From Larus michahellis (Eukaryota > Chordata > Aves > Charadriiformes > Laridae): 64,000 nucleotides of DNA. Positions 60,201-64,000 of the stretch are shown piece by piece. The stretch covers positions 18,511,378 to 18,575,377 of the forward strand of contig NC_133906.1 of the NCBI RefSeq assembly GCF_964199755.1, written 5' to 3'. Position 1 is the stretch's first letter. Each line of letters starts with the position of its first letter. The translations under genes and the position numbers were made by a program. The notes under the pieces are model-generated. The model made no database searches. It was not told where the DNA came from and saw nothing but the letters and a program-made list of their open reading frames with translations.

Positions 60201-62041
60201 CCTGGCAGGAACGGCCTCCGCCATCAGTTGCTTTGGCAACAAGATGGTACGTGGGTTTCTGTTCGCGGTCAAGAGGTGCAGACGTGGTCAGTTCCCCTGT
60301 TGGAAAGAACAGGAGATGGTCTTGTCTCCTGCAACTGCAGCCGCAGCCAAGGAGAGCTTAGAGAGGTTCAAGCACGCTGCCGTCCTGGATGAACCGTGGG
60401 AGACAGCAGAGCGGCTCTGAACACCATTTGTAATCCAGGTAATAGTGGTGATGTGTCCACACCACATTGCTCGGGGCTATTCTCGGATCACTGCCAGCCA
60501 GTGGCCCGGCAGGGCTTGGCACGGGGAGTCCTGCAAGTCAGGCTGAGCTCCATGGAAGGGATGCCGTCATGGGATAAAAGTGCTCATAAATAAATTGTAC
60601 TGCTAAACACTTTTATGAACCCAGCTACGTTAAGCTTTCTGCAGCGTAAAGAACCCCAAGTGATCTCTAGGATGATCATCTCTTTGGGCAAATATACTGA
60701 CCAAGGCCCGATAAGACGTTCTTTAGGATTTAGAACTTGGGTCTTTGGCTCGAGCCAAAAACCTGCTGATCCTTCCTCCTTGAGACCTGTCTGTTAGCAA
60801 TAGTGTCTGCCCTTCGCTTTAACCGTGCTAATGCCAACATCTGTAAAGAAAGCTAGCAGGAAGACGCAGAGCTCGCTCTCCTCTATCCCGTATTGCAATA
60901 AACCTGCCTGTTTGCCATTCCCTCCTGGCTTGGGAGAACTGTGATGAACAGTCCTTTTGTTCGCGCAAGAGGAGATAAGTGGTCCTGAGCCATGCCTGGA
61001 GCAGGCATTTCTTGGGAGTGTGCGAGGAAGAGGATAAAAGTATCCCATTGCCCAGCTCTCACCTGTATGTGGGCCCAGCCGGAACTCCTCTGCGCCGGGG
61101 CCGTGGAGGCTGTACGTTATCTGGGCGTTGCTGCCGACGTCGGGGTCGGTTGCTGATATTTTCAAAATGAAAAGACCCGGCTGAGCGTCTTCAGAGACTC
61201 TCCCAGTGTAGAATATCTGGCAAGGGCAGAAGGTGTCATTGGCATTTGAGACGTCTCCGAAATACCTTCAGCTCGTGTGGGGAGGAACGGACCAGCAGAA
61301 TCTTTGCAAAGGACAAACCGTGTGGTTTATAGGGGAACACAACGTGCCTCGCGTTGCCGGTTGCTGGGGTGTGGACTGGGACCAGTGAGCTCATTTCACG
61401 CAAGCCTTTGAATCTCCTTTGGGAAGCAAGGGCTTCTGTTCTTTCTCACCATGGGTAACATCCATACCAGCAATCAGCTCTCTACAATAACAAACCTCCT
61501 GATGGGAATCTCTCAGCTTAGCAGGATATAAAACTCGGTAATTTACATGCCCCTACCCAGGAGGCTTCCTGGCATTGTTTATCTCCAAAAATTATCCTTC
61601 ATAATGCTTAGGCACTCACTCACTGCTGGCAAACGTGCTTGGAGGCTAGATTTAATGTTCTTGCTTGACATGCAGCTTAATTAAAATTACTAAGCATAAT
61701 CAAAGGAACAGGATCGTGTGAGAAGAATTACGACAAGCTAAACCCTCTTAATGTGCTCTTTCTGTTCTTTCTTCCGTGCTATTGTGTTCTCTGCTTCCCA
61801 AATGCTCCCCTCGTGACCCCGATGTCCCAGGACAGACGTCTTACCTGGCCACACTCAGGGCTGTTGTCGTTGATATCCAGAACAAAAATTTCTACTTCAG
61901 TGGTAGCCTGAAATTTCCCATCAGAGGCCATAACCTTGAGGAGATATTTCTCTGTATCTTCTCTGTCCAGAGGCTTCTTGGATGAAATAGTCCATTCTCC
62001 CTCGATTTGGTTAACCGTGAACTGTCCCAGTACGTCTCCTT
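41757..62041 (-). CDS. FAT2: Protocadherin FAT2, C-terminal 14 exons (partial)
   Basis: Fourteen exons with matching phases encode about 1,448 codons, the last third of a ~4,350-residue atypical cadherin of epithelial cell contacts. In order: the final cadherin repeats with DINDN, DTNDN, DINDH and DVNDN linkers; a cadherin-like end; a WRNLQRF region; a laminin G domain; three EGF-like domains; one membrane helix; and a cytoplasmic tail ending [10 protein letters not shown], identical to human. Agreement with human FAT2, rather than FAT1/3/4, is clear in [28 protein letters not shown] and the tail. The 5' exons lie beyond 64,000. Small introns at 52213-53003, 53812-54901, 55100-55799, 55944-56599, 56738-57363, 59261-60062, 60297-61062 and 61217-61844 show no named repeat. 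Confidence 0.96.
42290..43150 (-). other. FAT2 last intron
   Basis: 861 bases holding one short CR1 3' end. Nothing else was recognised. Confidence 0.8.
42579..42632 (+). mobile_element. CR1 LINE 3' terminal fragment
   Basis: GGTTGGACTAGATGATCTCC followed by CCTTCCAACCCTATGATTCT ending in the CR1 octamer repeats. Only about 55 bases are recognised. It is antisense to FAT2. Confidence 0.88.
43151..43743 (-). CDS. FAT2: FAT2 exon: EGF 3, membrane helix, cytoplasmic tail
   Basis: It encodes a complete third EGF-like module ([19 protein letters not shown], then [12 protein letters not shown]), the membrane helix [19 protein letters not shown] with the stop-transfer RKRYRHR, and the first part of the tail, including [12 protein letters not shown] and EFVTFNS. 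The acceptor is CCCACAG; the donor ATGG|GTCAGT joins to give EEMVYP. Confidence 0.95.
43744..45616 (-). other. FAT2 intron between EGF 2 and EGF 3 exons
   Basis: 1.9 kb. No named repeat or exon was recognised. Confidence 0.7.
45617..45770 (-). CDS. FAT2: FAT2 exon: EGF 1 end and EGF 2
   Basis: It encodes [14 protein letters not shown] and the six-cysteine module [31 protein letters not shown]. The acceptor is CTCCAG and the donor AG|GTAAGG. Confidence 0.94.
45771..48296 (-). other. FAT2 intron within EGF 1
   Basis: 2.5 kb. A T-rich tract lies near 47101-47120. Nothing else was recognised. Confidence 0.7.
48297..48738 (-). CDS. FAT2: FAT2 exon: laminin G end and start of EGF 1
   Basis: It encodes [43 protein letters not shown], then the EGF start [18 protein letters not shown]. 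The acceptor is TTTGCAG and the donor G|GTACGT. Confidence 0.95.
48739..52066 (-). other. FAT2 intron within the laminin G domain
   Basis: 3.3 kb, the largest FAT2 intron in view. A plus-strand frame at 49339-49593 includes a helix-turn-helix-like string ([16 protein letters not shown]). No named repeat was recognised. Confidence 0.65.
52067..52212 (-). CDS. FAT2: FAT2 exon: laminin G, first part
   Basis: It encodes [34 protein letters not shown] and TDHATLE, the opening strands of the laminin G fold. The acceptor is CTTCCAG and the donor GAG|GTATGT. Confidence 0.92.
53004..53811 (-). CDS. FAT2: FAT2 exon: last cadherin and pre-laminin region
   Basis: It encodes [19 protein letters not shown], then [17 protein letters not shown], the last cadherin-like repeat, [12 protein letters not shown], typical of the region between cadherin and laminin G domains in FAT proteins, and CSCNG. 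The acceptor is TTGAAAG and the donor G|GTGAGC. Confidence 0.95.
54902..55099 (-). CDS. FAT2: FAT2 exon: cadherin repeat
   Basis: It encodes [39 protein letters not shown] and EQYLLQVQ. The acceptor is ATTTCAG and the donor CAG|GTAGAG. Confidence 0.94.
55800..55943 (-). CDS. FAT2: FAT2 exon: cadherin repeat
   Basis: It encodes [19 protein letters not shown], the linker [10 protein letters not shown] and LNYSVVVQ. The acceptor is CCTCCAG and the donor CAG|GTAAGC. Confidence 0.94.
56600..56737 (-). CDS. FAT2: FAT2 exon: cadherin repeat
   Basis: It encodes [33 protein letters not shown] and KHLDREE. The acceptor is TAACAG and the donor GAG|GTGAGT. Confidence 0.94.
57364..57578 (-). CDS. FAT2: FAT2 exon: cadherin repeat
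   Basis: It encodes [18 protein letters not shown], the linker DINDHAPEF and AAVGEIILT. The acceptor is AATGCAG and the donor ACG|GTATGA. Confidence 0.94.
57579..58870 (-). other. FAT2 intron
   Basis: 1.3 kb with no recognised exon or repeat. Confidence 0.7.
58871..59260 (-). CDS. FAT2: FAT2 exon: cadherin repeats with degenerate linker
   Basis: It encodes [38 protein letters not shown], then DLNEYLPVF, where a DxNDNxP linker is expected, and a second repeat to NSNTG. The acceptor is CTTCCAG and the donor G|GTAAGA. Confidence 0.95.
60063..60296 (-). CDS. FAT2: FAT2 exon: cadherin repeat
   Basis: It encodes [33 protein letters not shown], the linker [11 protein letters not shown] and [12 protein letters not shown]. 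The acceptor is CCAACAG and the donor G|GTGAGT. Very close to human FAT2. Confidence 0.95.
61063..61216 (-). CDS. FAT2: FAT2 exon: cadherin repeat
   Basis: It encodes [32 protein letters not shown] and FRLGPHTG. The [11 protein letters not shown] motif is a cadherin calcium-binding segment. The acceptor is TTGCCAG and the donor G|GTGAGA. Confidence 0.92.
61845..62041 (-). CDS. FAT2: FAT2 exon: cadherin repeat
   Basis: It encodes [33 protein letters not shown] and the linker [11 protein letters not shown]. The acceptor is CCCTTCTAG and the donor CAG|GTAAGA. It starts two bases into a codon; the preceding exon is outside the window. Confidence 0.88.
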
Positions 62042-64000
62042 CTAGAAGGGGGCAGGAGGCAAGGAAAAAAGGCATTTACCGAGTGCTGAAAATCAGAAGC
62101 GATAAGGGAAGGGGGTTTAGGTGTGTCCACTGCCGGTCCCTTAGGAGAGCTGAAGGACTTGCAGCGGTGACACAGAGAGGGACTGGCGTGGCAGGTGAGG
62201 AGCTTTTGGTTTGCCTCACTGCGCAGCTGAGAAATACCCTGCCGCTTTCTCTTATTCACTGCCTTGTGCAGGCGGCGTGTTGCACTGGAGGGAGGAAACT
62301 ACTCCTGATTGTAGAAATGCCTCCGTAATGTTCTCCGGACATGCATATTCATTGCCTCAAAACAACATTGTCTCACCCTCCTAAAGCGTGTCAGTCTTTC
62401 TTGGTGCGTGTTCCTAAAGGGATCTGAGAGCTGCAAATACCCTGCAGACACTGGTCGGATTTTACAGCTACAGTGCCGTGTATAGTTGTATTTCCTTTTA
62501 ATCTACAGATGTGTTTAACATATAGCTGCGCTTCCTGGGGTTACTTTTTGATTCTAGAAGAGTCAAATGATGAGAGACAGGTAAATCCAGACTAGGCAGG
62601 CTCTAAGGTCCACCAGATTCATGCTGCTCCTGCTGATGCTACACAGAGTAGGTTTTAAATGGGGAGGAGAATCCTTCTGGAGAATCCCTCTCTTCTGGCA
62701 AGGAGCTGGTGTCCTCTGCTGAACCCGTGCCACCGGGCAGGAGGAGGGAGCACGTTAGGTAACGGCAGGCGATGAAGAGAGCTGGCTGCAGGGCTTGTTT
62801 GTGTTAGACTCTGAAGGGCCTCGCACAGCCGGGTAAATTAAATTCACTCTCTCCCCCTTTTCATGTGCTTTGCGGTGACGAGGTTGTGAATCTGGAGGCA
62901 CCGTGAGACCTCTCCTAGCCCTTCTTCTGAGGCTGGGAGATTCCAGCCCTTGCTCGGATTTAGTTTCCGTGTGTTTGAATGTGCAGGTGAACAACGGGAC
63001 GCTAGGCTCTGTTTTCACCTCCTGCTTTCTTTTGCTGCAGCGCTATACTCCAGTTGTGTTTATACGCTTACGGGCAGAGCTTGACCCGTGCTTGTCGGTA
63101 CAAATCAAAGAGAACATGTGGTATTCACCACTAACAACAACGTGCGTTCTCTTAAGTTTTTTTAAACCTAGAAGTTTAGTAGTTGGAGGTTTTTAGTAGT
63201 TTTTAGTTTTTTGAAAAGTTTTTAGTAGTTAGAAGTTACTACCACCTTTTAAGGTGGCAGAAATGTGAATACATAAACGGATTTAATCTTTCCTCCCAGA
63301 GGCTTGCAAATACCTAGACTTGCCATAAAGCAATTGCAAGTACCAGCATTCGCCCCCTGTTTTGGATGGTTACAATAATAGATAACAGGCTGCAGCACGA
63401 TCTGACTAAATGTTTTGACCCTGAAGGGTCCTCATTTGAGTTTGAACAAACATTTTAATTGGAAGTATCTGTTCCAGGTCTGAGAAAGACCCTTTGGGGT
63501 CAAAAAGTACCGTAAAATCAAGCTTCTACTTGTGCAGATGCACAACAAACATGCCAGCACAACTTTTTTATTGTTTTACAGCAGTGGTTATTTTTAGTTG
63601 GCACAACGGATGTTTCAGGGATGCAAGAGTTAGTTTTAAGAATTAGTATCTTTAGTATTTCTTTTAGCCAAAACCCTCACTGAGACTGACATGATGATCT
63701 CAAATACCCACCAGGCTGCAGAGTGGTTAACTGCAGCCTGGTGATGTCTACTTGTTTGTTAAGCCTCACAGGAAACACATTTGACACCAGAAAGTGATAC
63801 GCATCCTATGTGCGTATACATAGTTATTAAAAAATACAGGCAGACTACACATATGTGTGTTGCGTAAACTGACTGCACCGTTTGCAGGCGAAAAAGCAGG
63901 GTCAAAGATCTTAAATACAGATCACAGTATCTATGTGAGAAAAACCTTCCTTCCTGCTGCACCTATGCTTCTGTCCTTCCAATAGACGTGGCAATTACGC
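62042..64000 (-). other. FAT2 intron running off the right edge
   Basis: No cadherin linker or plausible exon was found on the minus strand. A short imperfect repeat of TTTTTAGTAGTT lies at about 63171-63240. The upstream FAT2 exons are expected beyond the edge. Confidence 0.7.

Overview
This window is vertebrate nuclear DNA, almost certainly from a bird. It holds spliced genes with GT-AG introns that are short for their families, GC-rich CpG-island promoters, and interspersed repeats that are nearly all CR1 retrotransposons. Gene order (CCDC69, GM2A, SLC36A1, FAT2) matches human 5q33.1 as I remember it, but with a single SLC36A gene between GM2A and FAT2. A crocodilian or turtle is less likely but not excluded. 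There is no prokaryotic, viral or CRISPR content, and I found no undescribed multi-gene system. The points of interest are regulatory and structural.

Layout. 1-1303: the 5' end of CCDC69 on the minus strand, with exon 1 at 1256-1303 encoding a MGC myristoylation-type start; its intron 1 carries a 17-bp minisatellite. 1304-6370: intergenic sequence and two CpG-rich promoters, head to head. 6371-10945: GM2A, plus strand, four coding exons and a 3'UTR to about 12,370; a CR1 lies in intron 1. 12,694-13,340: a CR1. 13,430-13,880: the CpG-island promoter of SLC36A1, with a perfect 10-bp CLEAR (TFEB) palindrome. 13,900-17,880: SLC36A1 5' intron with a minisatellite, G/C homopolymers and a CR1. 17,889-34,024: a TATA box and ten coding exons of SLC36A1, then a 2.7-kb 3'UTR to about 36,740. 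36,750-40,550: intergenic, with one CR1. 40,568-62,041 and beyond: FAT2 on the minus strand, 14 exons covering the last ~1,448 codons (cadherin repeats, laminin G, three EGF-like domains, membrane segment, cytoplasmic tail); its 5' part lies beyond the right edge.

How the genes relate. GM2A (lysosomal glycolipid-presenting cofactor) and SLC36A1 (lysosomal/plasma-membrane proton-coupled amino acid transporter) are neighbouring lysosomal genes in the same orientation, and SLC36A1 carries a textbook lysosomal-biogenesis element. FAT2 is a giant atypical cadherin of epithelia that converges tail-to-tail on SLC36A1; the two 3' ends are about 3.8 kb apart. CCDC69 is a coiled-coil protein gene unrelated in function. 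Exon limits were set by reading splice sites by eye, checking that phases join, and comparing with family proteins from memory; no alignment was run.
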